A DNA stretch of 64,000 bases from Sinonovacula constricta (lineage: Eukaryota; Mollusca; Bivalvia; Cardiida; Solecurtidae), in contig CM017571.1 in the NCBI GenBank assembly GCA_007844125.1, positions 26,403,071-26,467,070 of the forward strand. Direction: 5' to 3'. This document shows positions 1 through 10,390 of this stretch, one piece after another. Positions within the stretch are counted from its first letter, which is position 1. The number at the start of each line of letters is the position of its first letter. A model generated the notes under the pieces. That model worked only from the letters and a program-made list of their open reading frames with translations, was not told the DNA's origin and ran no database searches. Made by a program: the position numbers and the translations under genes.

Positions 1-330
1 ATAGCTCAATTGGTAGAGCGTGGGCTTTCGGATCGGGAGGTCGCGGGTTCAAACCCCGACCGGGTCAAACCAAAGACTATAAAGTTGGTAGTAGTGGCTT
101 CCCTCCTAACGCTCGGGGCTAAGGGGACAGCATTACGCCTGACTCGTCGGTGTCAGTATAATGGACCGGCCGGGTTCAGTCCCTGTGCACCTTATAAGTG
201 CCCCTGTGCTATAACGATAGAAATGTCCTGCACAGTATCGTCAGAAATGCCGGCAAATCCCATCTCATCCCAATTCCTAATTATATTGAAAAGGAATTTT
301 GTGACTCATAAAAAACTATGAAAAAAGAAG
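1..330 (+). repeat. tRNA-derived SINE, family A, copy 1 (cut by window edge)
   Basis: A tRNA-like head has a box A match (TGGTAGAGCG, 11-20) and a box B match (GGTTCAAACCCC, 46-57). It is followed by a body shared almost base for base with 31919-32205, including a segment that can pair as GGGCACC/GGTGCCC-like arms. Polymerase III promoter boxes joined to a non-tRNA body are the hallmark of a SINE. Copy 2 suggests that only a few 5' bases lie outside the window. The 103-codon ORF here is incidental. Confidence 0.85.
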
Positions 331-1370
331 AGTTTTATAGACTTTTATTTCATCGACCCAAAATGGCCGAATTGCATTTCAGGGTACTAGTAAATAAAAC
401 AACAGCAAGTCAGAAAAAGAAGTACATAGACACACAGTTGGTTTAGTTTTATTTTGCCAATTCTCAGTATTATGAAAATGATTCATACTGACGACATCAT
501 CAGTGATTTAAGAAATGTTCATATAAAAAACACAAACCTATGCAAGGAACACATTTTTGTCAATTTTCCAAAATAGTAGCAGGTATAACACAATTACGAT
601 AAAACAACTTCTCAATCAGAGATGTATAATTGGCACAAAATATCATTGAATACTGATTGATAACATAAAAAATAGGAACGTTCACCACAGCTAACTCAAG
701 TTTTGTTCATTTAAAAAAACTGACACCCCCGCCTTTTACCTTCAACAAAATGATGCAGTTTTAGCTAAATATATGTAATTAATTAAGAATGAGTTATTTA
801 CTGCTATAACTTGCTTTTTAACCTTTAAATGTAGATAAATTAAAAGATACGAAATCAATTATGCCACATATAACAATTGATATATTTCAAAAATCACTTT
901 GACAATCCATTATATGAAAATATTGTGAAATTAATACAGTTTATCATGTTTAAAAATCAAACATTTTGGAAAATCATACTGTAGTTTCAACTGAAAAATT
1001 GAGCAACAAATCGATAAATTAGTTTCTTCTGTACACATCCTCAAATGTGTTTTAACTGTCACCCTATGTTATCTTGTGGAAATGAAACCAATACATTGTT
1101 GCTTAATATCATGCCAACAACTACATAATAATATTTTGCCAGTACCTTTTTCAATTTTACATTTACATTTATTCAAGATAATGAAGAAGCCGAATCAAAC
1201 TTAATATACCAACATGTTTCAAACATACTAATAGGGAGACTCACAGGCTGTTGAAGGATGACACCAAACAAGAGTGTGGATATTATACCTTTTAACTTGA
1301 ACACTCTCCTCACTTGAACATCTGTGTTCAACTCAAACACTTCCTAAACCATAAAAGTCTTAATTAATTA
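331..1370. other. AT-rich sequence without recognised features
   Basis: No ORF of note, no RNA gene and no clear repeat was seen. Short A/T runs dominate. Confidence 0.6.
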
Positions 1371-1885
1371 AAGTGGTGGCCCTTATAGATAGTTCCCACA
1401 TCATTAAAGATCCCTTATCTTGGCAGCCAAATTATTAAATTGTATAGAAACGTAAATTTTCTTGTAATTTCTTCATTTGTAGTTCAAAAATATAAAGCTA
1501 TACACCATTGGAAAGCTCTTAAAATTCAAATTTTTAGATACAGTATTTTTTAAATTGATGAATGCACAAAGAATTAATAATATTATTGGCTCATCCTTAA
1601 ACAGTATAAATAGTGTATCTTTTTTTATTGTATTTCTTTACCTTTTAAACAATCAAAATATAAGTTTTGGTATTTAAAATACTTCATAAAAGCTGTCTAA
1701 TTTGATACAAAATTCAGTAAAATAGACTGAAAGATCAAAACACAGTGGTGAGTTGAATACAGTACATATTTCCAGATTTCGGCCTGCATTAGCTTCTGCC
1801 TTCCATGATGGCAGCCTTAAACTGTCTTATCAGTGCCTATGACATCACATGGAAACTATCTATTGCTTGATTACACTACACAATC
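1371..1885 (+). repeat. TTAA-type element, diverged copy
   Basis: It begins TTAA-AGTGGTGGCCC and then follows the interior of the full-length copy at 27503-28607 (…ATAGATAGTT…CTTATCTTGG…TTTCTTCATTTGT…GAGTTGAATACA…TATGACATCACATGGAA). Similarity fades after about 1885, so the right end is missing or too diverged to see. Confidence 0.7.
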
Positions 1886-2027
1886 AACTATTGATATTAC
1901 AAGATTACTAATGTGTTGGCACAGCTTGGAAAGTGCTTGGATTTTACATTTACTTTTATTCAAGGTAATGTCTAGAAAGTATTTTATAAATTGGTCACTC
2001 TAGGCTGCCCATCACAATTTCCGAAAG

Positions 2028-2387
2028 TCAATACCTCCCAGTAAATAGGTCCCTGATGGCATCCTTAACAGAGCTATGATGTACAACTCTAAGAAGCTGT
2101 AGATAAAGGCCTGATCCAGCAACGCTCTCTGCCGATGATCTTTTTATTATACCGCTCCCGATAAATATGTCCAGGAATCTTACGTTTTAGGCTTTCTGAG
2201 TGTTGAACAGAATCACGTGTCTAACTGCGTCAAGTTGAAAGTTATGAGCTAGAAAGATGCCTGAATGACATAAGCCCAGAATATGTTGCAGTGCACCCAC
2301 ATCGGCCACATCAGCATTGTGTGCATCAAACTCAGTAGTTGAAATGCTAAATTCCCATGACGTTGGCTTTGTTTCTGAATCGTTCAT
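2028..2387 (-). pseudogene. DEDDh exonuclease (PML C-terminal-like) fragment, decayed
   Basis: One minus-strand frame encodes about 66 residues containing FDAHNADVADVGALQHIL. This resembles the third exonuclease motif of DEDDh proteins (consensus like YDAHNALxDVxxLQxL). After a TAA stop, the same frame continues for about 50 residues with KRSSAESVAGSGLYLQLL, which resembles the 'MAEKIAGSGLxxxHL' tail I associate with PML-C-like exonuclease proteins of cnidarians, molluscs and fish. The internal stop and the lack of upstream motifs (the DxE and central Asp regions) mark it as a fragment. It could be an old host gene or cargo of a mobile element. The family assignment rests on motif memory, not alignment. 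Confidence 0.5.
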
Positions 2388-2663
2388 TTAAACACAGATA
2401 AACTGTCTACACCGTCAAAAACTTGTCTGAACTTGTTGGTTTTGAGCAGTGCTGAGACCAAAACGAGAAAATCGTTTCATTCACCAAAATGAGCCACGAC
2501 AAAAACACAAAGAAACGTTTCTAGCCAAGTGGCAAGTGTGTCAAGGGCAGGATGTATTGAAATAAACTGCACTTTCCTTCCATGAACAAACAACCATCTC
2601 CACCACAAATGCCTGTGATTTTACGTTCCTGCTATGAAATGGGTATTGTAGATCTTACATACT

Positions 2664-2775
<112 letters not shown>

Positions 2776-2894
2776 GCATTGGTTGTTGACAATCCTTTTT
2801 TCGTCACTTGCACAGGAATGAAGATTCCAAGGCACACATCAGCGGGTATTTTGGTGATGTCAACATCTGATAAGACACCAATCCATGTTAATGT

Positions 2895-3015
2895 GTTAAT
2901 GTCTTCCATCTGACCTGCGGTGTGCCGGTAGTTCTATCCAGACATTGATCTGGGGTCTTCCTCCACCATAACAGCTGGGCAGCACTATAATGATCGTAAT
3001 TGGTTGCTGCGTATC
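2895..3015 (-). repeat. Diverged fragment of SINE family C
   Basis: On the minus strand it resembles the element at 13750-13930 (rate of matches high around 'GGAGGAAGACCCCAGATC' and the 'CAATTACGATCAT' start). It is degenerate. Confidence 0.45.
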
Positions 3016-3119
3016 TCAAAAACATAAACAAAACAAGTCCCTGTTATGGTTAAAACAACTTGTTATGAGAGATCATTTACATTTTTTTTAGATCATCATA
3101 AACATTTTCTGAAACAAAA

Positions 3120-3202
3120 GAGGAGCGCGATTCTCTAGTGGTAGGGAACATGACTATGCATCACGGGGTAAGTGGTTCGAACCTTGGTCCGGTCGCTGCG
3201 AA
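3120..3202 (+). repeat. tRNA-like sequence, probably a SINE head
   Basis: A box A-like TAGTGGTAGGG and a box B-like GGTTCGAACC are spaced as in a tRNA, but the acceptor and anticodon stems do not pair well and there is no matching 3' end. It is read as a SINE remnant rather than a functional tRNA. Confidence 0.5.
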
Positions 3203-3570
3203 TTTGTTTTGTTTGATTTTAAATACACTGCACGTTTATGATCATAATAGCGAATTTCAGCTATTTTGATGGAGAAAACCCCCAAACAACAGTATGGGTA
3301 GAATCACCGACACGTCACAGACCTTCTATAAGGCCTTCACTCATTAAGCCATTCGCCCCGGTAATGACTTGAACTCAGTCAGGTATAAAATATGTTATTT
3401 ATACATGACATTGGAATAAAACATAACAGTGATTAAGGTCTCCAGAATCCAGCTGATTCCAATGTTGAAGAAGACTATCACTGCAAAACAAATACAATCC
3501 TGAATTTATTCTAAGTATGTAATAAATAATTATATGGATGGGGATTTACCGCATTTCCATGAGAAAGGCT

Positions 3571-3725
3571 TCACTTAATGTCTGAGAAAGCAATGGCCAG
3601 CGTCCCAATGGTCTCACCGGCACACTCTTCCTTAAAATTTAAGTTAGTCTGACCTCTGGGCGTCAAGTTCTGTGTTGACAGGAGAGTTTTCACCCCGTCA
3701 AGACCACCGACACTTTCAATCATAG
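3571..3725 (-). CDS. Terminal coding exon of an unrecognised gene (51 codons including stop)
   Basis: A minus-strand reading frame runs from a plausible acceptor (CTTTACTTTTAAAAG, exon starting at 3725) to TGA at 3571-3573. It encodes MIESVGGLDGVKTLL, then TPRGQTNLNFKEECAGETIG, then TLAIAFSDIK. The region is markedly less AT-rich than its surroundings and the frame is uninterrupted, which argues for a real exon. The first two bases (CT) complete a codon begun in an upstream exon, which should lie at higher coordinates. I could not find that exon before the GMC pseudogene. I do not recognise the family; no transmembrane or signal segment is visible. Confidence 0.5.
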
Positions 3726-4087
3726 CTTTTAAAAGTAAAGAAATTAGTTAATTAGCATACCATTATCGAGATAATACCATATGCGATATTAAACTAATTT
3801 AGGTGAATACATTTTCTGTTTATCAGCAACACTACTAAAGCCATTCAGACAACATAAGACGGAAACCACTTCATATAAATTTTAATGGATGTAAACTTGG
3901 AATCTGAACTTTAAGCAAAAACTTGACAAGGTAAGCAGCCATAAGTCAGTAATTATACAATAAAGGCTTTGGTGATTGTCTGTTGAATATATCTTAATAC
4001 TTCCTCAACTCCATTTAATGGGCATAACCAACTCTGGTTTGTTGATGTACATGTTTGCCGTGTGTCAAATGCATGTCAAATGAAGAT

Positions 4088-4430
4088 TCAAGGTGGTGTC
4101 CGACAGTTTGGGCTATTTTTTATCTCTCGTGAAACCAAATTAATTAATTACTTGAAAAGACATTGCAAAATGCTGCTTATTGGTGCCCAACATCCATGTG
4201 AAAATTAAAGCATAACACCCCACTTGTCATTACCAAAAAAATCATTCTCTATGAGCCACGCTGCGCAGTGTGACAGTTAGCTATATTTTAAAATAAGAAA
4301 ACCACGTGACCACTTGCTTTTGTGATCATGACATATGATCATCCGAGTAATCAGCTCTGACGTAGGTTTCTATTTTTAGCTAATTCCCCATCAAGTTTTT
4401 TTTAAATTTGAAATAATGGTCCTTTAATGA
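4088..4430 (+). repeat. TTAA-type element, subtype 2, 5' part
   Basis: It opens with AAGGTGGTGTCCGACAGTTT and shares 'GAGCCACGCTGC' and 'GAAAACCACGTGACCACTT' blocks with 26311-26660, 41978-42453 and 54100-54490. The right terminal repeat is absent. Confidence 0.75.
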
Positions 4431-5038
4431 AATTAATGCCATGATTTGTATTGTATTGCATCCTTTACATGCACTAAAGTATAGGTTTATGCAACAATAA
4501 GGCACAAAATAGTAAGAACATGGGTTAGTTGTTGTTACATGTAGAGATATAGGCTTGTACATATATACAACCTGTAAGCAATGGAAATTCAGGTCTGATG
4601 TCACGTGATGGGGTTTTCCTCATATTTATCGAGTATTTATTATCAAATAAATATATTTTTATCTTTGAAACTATTGTGAATCTCTTTTATCAGTATGTAT
4701 GATACATTCTATTGCTAATGGCAAATATAAAGAAACGCTGCTACACTGGTACCGATCACTGACGATGCCGGTAACGAAAAGTGCCGATGTAAAAACCGAC
4801 TTCAACATCGCCAATATTCGGTACTGTAGTCCCATTGCACATGCTTTACCTTAATTGTATATGGAAGTAAACTACTTGGCGGATATCTTCTTCCATAACA
4901 AAGTGTGTACAGAGTGTCTACATACAGGATTGTGATATAGGCGCTCTCTATCTTTACATGCAGTATTTACGTTCTTGTTTAAGTGAATATCTGGATACCA
5001 CACAAAGTGTGTGACCGCAACATGTTCGGTGTCAATAT
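4431..5038. other. No recognised feature
   Basis: AT-rich upstream flank of the GMC pseudogene. No convincing promoter or exon was seen. Confidence 0.5.
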
Positions 5039-5101
5039 GTGTGTACAATTCCCTCTGCGAAAATAAGAATGTTTGTTCTTTTCTGTGATAACTTATTTAC
5101 G

Positions 5102-6925
5102 ATGGACAAGAAAACATCCGTTATAGCAGTTGTTGCGACTGGTTCCGCAGTTTTTCTGTTGTACAAACTGTTTAAGAAACGCAATTCAACAGTAATACCA
5201 CTGGAGAAGATTCTCGAAGAGTATGATTACATTGTCGTCGGAGCGGGCTCTTCGGGGTTGGTTTTGGCAGCTAGACTCTCGGAAGATGCCGACAAAACTG
5301 TGCTGCTGCTGGAGGCTGGTGGTGAAGAGACGTCGAACCCTTTGTTTAACATTCCACTGACATCTGACAAGCTTCAGTTATCCGAAACTGACTGGAAATA
5401 TTTTACCGAGCCGCAGAGCAAGTCATCTCTAGCAAGTATAGTTGGAGGAAAACATCACTACTGGCCAAGAGGTTAGGTGCTTGGGGGCTGCAGTCAGTAT
5501 AACTACATGCAATACGTCAGAGGAAGTCGATATTACTATGATGAATGGTCTGAAAACGGTTGTGATGGGTGGAGTTAAGATGATGTTTTGCCGTATTTCC
5601 TGAAGTCAGAAGACTGTCTCATTGATGAACTGAAAGCAAGCCCTTATCATAACACAGGCGGACCACTAGGAGTGTCGAAAGAATCGGCACTAAGTGAAGT
5701 GAATAAACGATTTGTTGCAGCTGGGAAAGAGATTGGATTGAAGGAAGTTGATTATAATGGAGAAGAACAACTTGGATTTAGTGCCAGTCAACTAACGGTA
5801 CGTGGAGGTAAACGAGGGAGCACTGATCGGGAGTTTTTGCGGCCGGCCTTGAAAAGAAGCAACGTACATGTTGCAGTCAATTCACACGTAATGAAGGTTG
5901 AAATAACAGACTTCATAGCCACCGGAATAACTTTCATTAAAGATGGAAAGTTGAGAACGGTGCGGGCAAGAAAAGAGATTGTTCTGTCGGCAGGCGCAAT
6001 TGGATCGCCGCATATTTTGATGCTGTCGGGTATTGGACCAAGGTCACATCTTGAGAGTTTTGGGATACCAGTGCATGTCGATCTTCCGGTAGGGGAAAAT
6101 CTTCAAGACTATTTGTTGCTAATAATGCGATCTGACATCAAAGAGTCTATTGGCATCACTAAAAGTAAAGCAACGTCACTTGCAACATTGGCAAAACATG
6201 TATTGTTCAAGTAAGGGTTTCTTACATCACCTAGATTATCTTGCACGGCTTCTGTCAAATCACGTCTGTGTACGTCGAAATATCCTGACGTTCAGACTCA
6301 CATGTTTGGGTTGCAAGCTACGCGTAACGATGTCAAAATGGACCTGAAAAAATACACGACATATTTCCAGAAGAAAGCCAGGACGGCATAACAATGATTC
6401 CATTTTTGCTTCACCCCAAAAGTCGTGGAACCATTCGGCTCAGGAGAAGCAATCCATTTAATTATCCTGCCATTGACCCGAATTACTAGTACCTAGACGA
6501 TGACGAAGACGTCAATGTCTTCATCGAAGCAATACATTACGTTGAGAAGCTGTTTGAGACAAGCGCATTTAAGGAAATCGGCACAAGTATGCAAGGCCTG
6601 CTTGGTCTCGACATCTGTAAAGGCCTTCAAGATGGCTCGGATGAGTACTGGGAGCAGTTTGTCCATCACTTGGCTCAGACGGTGTACCGCCCTACATCAA
6701 CGTGCGTGCAAGATGGATCCAGAGGGAGATCCAAAAACCGTTGTGGATCCGGCTCTACGCGTGAAAGGGATCCGAGGTCTCCGGGTGGCGGATGCGTCCA
6801 TTATGCAGAACGTGGTGTCTGGAAATACGAATGCTCCGTGTATCATGATAGCTGAAAAGGCCGCTGACCTCATTCGAGGTAAAGACACAGTGGCAGCAAT
6901 ACGCGAGAAGACAAAAAAGACGTAG
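5102..6925 (+). pseudogene. GMC oxidoreductase (choline/glucose dehydrogenase-like), intronless pseudogene
   Basis: The proposed start (5102) encodes an N-terminal hydrophobic anchor (SVIAVVATGSAVFLLYKLF). The FAD-binding dinucleotide motif follows (DYIVVGAGSSGLVLAARL), then GMC signature 1 around VLGGCSQYNYMQYVRG, signature 2 (GAIGSPHILMLSGIGP), and the C-terminal block [20 protein letters not shown]. In-frame stops lie at 5474-5476, 5576-5578, 6212-6214 and near 6489. Frameshifts occur near 6340-6376 and near 6708. The catalytic His of the family's HP(T/G)xT motif is Arg here (VYRPTSTC), and the Pro usually before NVVSGNTNA is Gln. The length (about 600 codons) is full for the family and no introns interrupt it, so it is either a retrocopy or a dead copy of a naturally intronless gene. 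There is no poly(A) tail to decide between these. Confidence 0.93.
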
Positions 6926-7062
6926 GCCCCACTTATATGGAAACGTTCTTCCACATTCACACTGACATGATTTTGATTATACAAATCATACAGCGAAATT
7001 CAAGTTCAATTCATGGAAAATGAAGACATTGGCGCGTTGAGATATCTTCGACCATAGCAGTC

Positions 7063-7177
<115 letters not shown>

Positions 7178-7409
7178 ATTAGCGACTTCCACTTCTAAAC
7201 GTCTTTTTATATCTAGAACTATACGTACCAAAAAAAGACCTACACCATGTGTATAGGTCTTTTCTGTCACAATGAACTAGAATAGCGATTGACACTGCGA
7301 GAGTGACTAGACTTTATCAATATGGCGGACAGGTTTGCTTCACTCGGAACTCCTCAAGTAATTCCGTCCTCGGGACAATCATCCCTCGCCTGTATCTGGT
7401 TCAATGATA

Positions 7410-7990
7410 CTTACAGAAATCACGATCGTTTTGTTCGCCGGAAGTCGGAAGAAGAATATACCTTAAATGTAGTGCGCACAAAACAACAACAATGGCATCG
7501 TTTGACAGCTGTTTGTCTTCTGCGCTGGGTAAATTAAATCGGATGATTTAAAATTGAAGCCGCAACGAATTGAAGTTTTAAATGCAAACTTTGTGGGGAG
7601 AGATACTCTGGTGTGTTGCCAACAGGCTTTGGAAAATGTTTGATATATCAGATACTACCCTATATGTTGGCTGTATGTGCGCGTTTCTGTAGCTAAATAT
7701 ATCACTGTATTATTATTGCATTAGGTAGAAAAACAATGTTTATCTCCTGCAGTGAGCTGTCATCCGAGCTGCCATCTTTGTTTTGACTTCTGTCACAAAA
7801 GTAGTCCATTTAGGGAAATGGACGAAATGATCCGACTACCTACTATCCTCTTCGATACTTTAAAATCTCAGTTCAAATCTCGTTCGGCGACGATTCTTGT
7901 TTGATGGCAGAGGTAACGGATTTGAAAAGCACGTGACCCCTGATGAGAAGAATGGTATAAACGTCACGTGATGTATCCTGTCTACGTTAC
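7410..7990 (+). pseudogene. RecQ-like helicase N-terminal fragment (motif 0/I), decayed
   Basis: The sequence is homologous to the reverse complement of 54960-55510. Read with frame changes, it gives MASFDSCLSSALGKLN, then an RIEVLNA segment, then LPTGFGKCLIYQILPYMLA. This is the shape of RecQ helicase motif 0 followed by Walker A (PTGxGKS). At about 7614-7640 one base must be skipped to read the Walker A motif, and stops occur after GKLNR. The homology continues beyond the coding part (CATCCGAGCTGCC, CACGTGAC), so a genomic segment was copied, not just an exon. The upstream ORF at 7322-7537 overlaps the repeat start and is probably incidental. Confidence 0.65.
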
Positions 7991-8810
7991 CCTTATACTC
8001 AAAATTGTGTATGATTCGGAGAAATTGTTGGTTGACTTGTGGCATGAACTTTATTTATACTCAGTTAAATGGTGCTCAGTCAGGCTGTTTGATAAAGCAA
8101 ATTTAATCTCGCCGGACTTTTTTCCGAGGTGATGGTTGTGTAAATACTTTTTGCATTGATCCAATCTCCTTTTACGTATTCATTCATGGTCCGAAAGAGC
8201 ATTTTTCTGTTTTATCAATTAGTTATTATACATGCATGCATCGCATCACAAACATAACCCTTATTCAATTATTTTTTATTTGATACGAGCATTGTACGTG
8301 CGTACCGAGATTTATTGATGCTGACTTGAAACCAAATGGTGTACCAAATAGATTCCGATCAGATTATTTGTTTAGGTATCTCAAGATTCTTTGTCTGGCG
8401 GAATGTAAGTCATTGCCCCAAGCCGAAAGTGGCTATTCTAGATCGAGTCATTTTGCAAAAGCTCTGACAATACATCCTTTGCAGGAAGTGAGTTATTATT
8501 AAGTACTTTAAAACATTTTACAATAAATACAATTTATAAATATATAAATAAGTTGCTTACTTGGCGTTATAGATGATTCTTTCATTTTAAATGGACCTTT
8601 AAAATGTCAATTTGTATACATGTATATGTATATTGTTGTATTTTTGTTTTTCCCTAGTTGCTTAAACAAAGTATGTATACAGGAATTAAATATTGTTTGA
8701 GTATGATCAAATATGCATTTAACTCTATTATATGTTTGCAAATTTACCAACGTTTTGAAAAATGGCAATGGTATAGCGTCCTTGCTAGCATTGTCAAAGC
8801 AAATATGGAT
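7991..8810. other. No recognised feature
   Basis: AT-rich; nothing supported. Confidence 0.5.
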
Positions 8811-8981
8811 AGTTCCACGACTGGTTGACCCGGCGTGTGGCTAATGTGACTGGCTGTGGTTTCATGCCAGGTGTTCACTTCATGCTATACACAGTGAAGG
8901 CGGCACTATAACTGCTTCAAGTGGACACGGTCTCTAAATAACTGAAATAATGTCGGTAGGACGATAAACCCAAACAAACTG
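8811..8981 (+). repeat. Short interspersed repeat, family B, copy 1
   Basis: A unit of about 170 bp matches 10224-10390 throughout: AGTTCCACGACTGGTTG at the start, CATGCTATACACAGTGAAGG in the middle and ACGATAAACCCAA at the end. The end motif and length resemble a short repeat I know to be common in bivalve genomes. Confidence 0.85.
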
Positions 8982-9950
8982 ACACATTTTATTCATTTAG
9001 TTAACAGCTGTATTAATAGCACGACATAACACACTGTGAGACCTGTAAGAGTAAGACTGCATTTTAGCAAAAATAACTTGACACAACAATTTACATTATG
9101 GAAAATAGATATGTTTAATATAGACACTCGCTTTAATGAAAGATGTCTTGTTAATTGGTTTGGCTTAATTTTTCAAGAGTTCGCACTTGACACACTTATG
9201 GACCTATTGACAATGTCTACTTATTACATGGGAGGAAGATACCAAGCCATTTACTGTGTAGTCTGGTCCATTCCAGCTTAGTAGGCGAAAAAACTTTCAT
9301 AATAATATTCATACTTTATGAACTTGGAAAGGGGAGTAACTCGTACATTCAAATATGGTCTGGTTTATAAAGTTATTTCCCCTACATTTAATTACTATTT
9401 TAGAATCTGTGCCGCATTAGTGTTATTGTAACTCCATATTCACTTCAATTTTTCTTAAAAAATAATTCTTCATAACAGTGCAGTCTATTGGAACATAAAT
9501 CATTGTGAATTTCTTGTGTATTTCCTTATATTTATGTCAAATGAACTAATCATATATAAAAATACAATCATGTGGTTTGGTTTATTTACTATTTTGGATA
9601 AGGCATTCATTTTAATACCACACATCACTGTGGTATGCAGATAAAATGTCTATATATTTCAGTTACTATTATTTCATTTAACTCAACTTATTTATTCTGC
9701 AGTTCTAAGTTTATATAACATGTGAATATGCTTGCCTTCAAATATCTATGAAGACTTATTTCATTTTCGTTAGCAATTTTACTTGTAGGTTTGCCTTTGT
9801 GTCCATCTTAGGTAATGCAACCAAAGTTTAAAGGTAAAAGGTTAAACTTTAATCATCTTAATTACTTTTACAATTATTACTAAGCACTAAAAAATCTTAG
9901 TGCACTATCGTACAGCAACACAATACGGTCACAAGATATAATACCAGGGA
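8982..9950. other. No recognised feature
   Basis: AT-rich. The 81-codon ORF at 9036-9281 has no recognisable motif and ordinary AT-rich codon content. It is not supported as a gene. Confidence 0.5.
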
Positions 9951-9954
9951 CACA

Positions 9955-10035
9955 GCAGCAATAGTACAGATCCTGATCAGTCAAGGCTCCATCTACAGGA
10001 ACTGTATATTATATATGCCATAACCTAATCTCAGC
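9955..10035 (+). repeat. Dispersed 'GATCCTGATCAG' repeat, copy 1
   Basis: It has GTACAGATCCTGATCAG followed by a CAGCTGG-type segment. Relatives lie at 11445-11560, 14950-15075, 15690-15815, 19770-19890 and in the tandem block at 20440-20960. Confidence 0.55.
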
Positions 10036-10223
10036 TGGCTCGGAGATAAATAATTTGTTTTTTAAGATTCTTGCTGTTGTTTTGGATGTTACTTTAATAT
10101 AAAACTGAACATTGATTACTGTAAACATATATAAAAACAACATCTTTTCATGTAAAGAGTTGAGACCAAGTGCAAAATACAAGCACAGTATAAATTAACT
10201 ATATATTAAATGAAGACTGTTGT

Positions 10224-10390
10224 AGTTCCACGACTGGTTGGCCCGGTGTCAGGATAATGTGACTGGGTGTGGTATCATGCCAGGTTTCACGGCATGCTAT
10301 ACACAGTGAAGGCAGCACTATAACTGTTTCAAGTGGACACCTTCTCCAGATAACTGAAATACTGTTGGTGGGACGATAAACCCAATAAAC
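10224..10390 (+). repeat. Short interspersed repeat, family B, copy 2
   Basis: Same family as 8811-8981, in the same orientation and about 1.4 kb away. The two copies differ by scattered substitutions and small indels. Confidence 0.85.

Noticed and set aside
1..75. Functional tRNA gene
   Set aside because: The promoter boxes are good but the anticodon and acceptor stems do not pair, and the body is shared with a second dispersed copy, so it is a SINE.
6697..6984. 95-codon minus ORF
   Set aside because: Antisense shadow of the GMC oxidoreductase C-terminus.
9036..9281. 81-codon plus-strand ORF
   Set aside because: No motif, AT-driven codons and no splice or promoter context.
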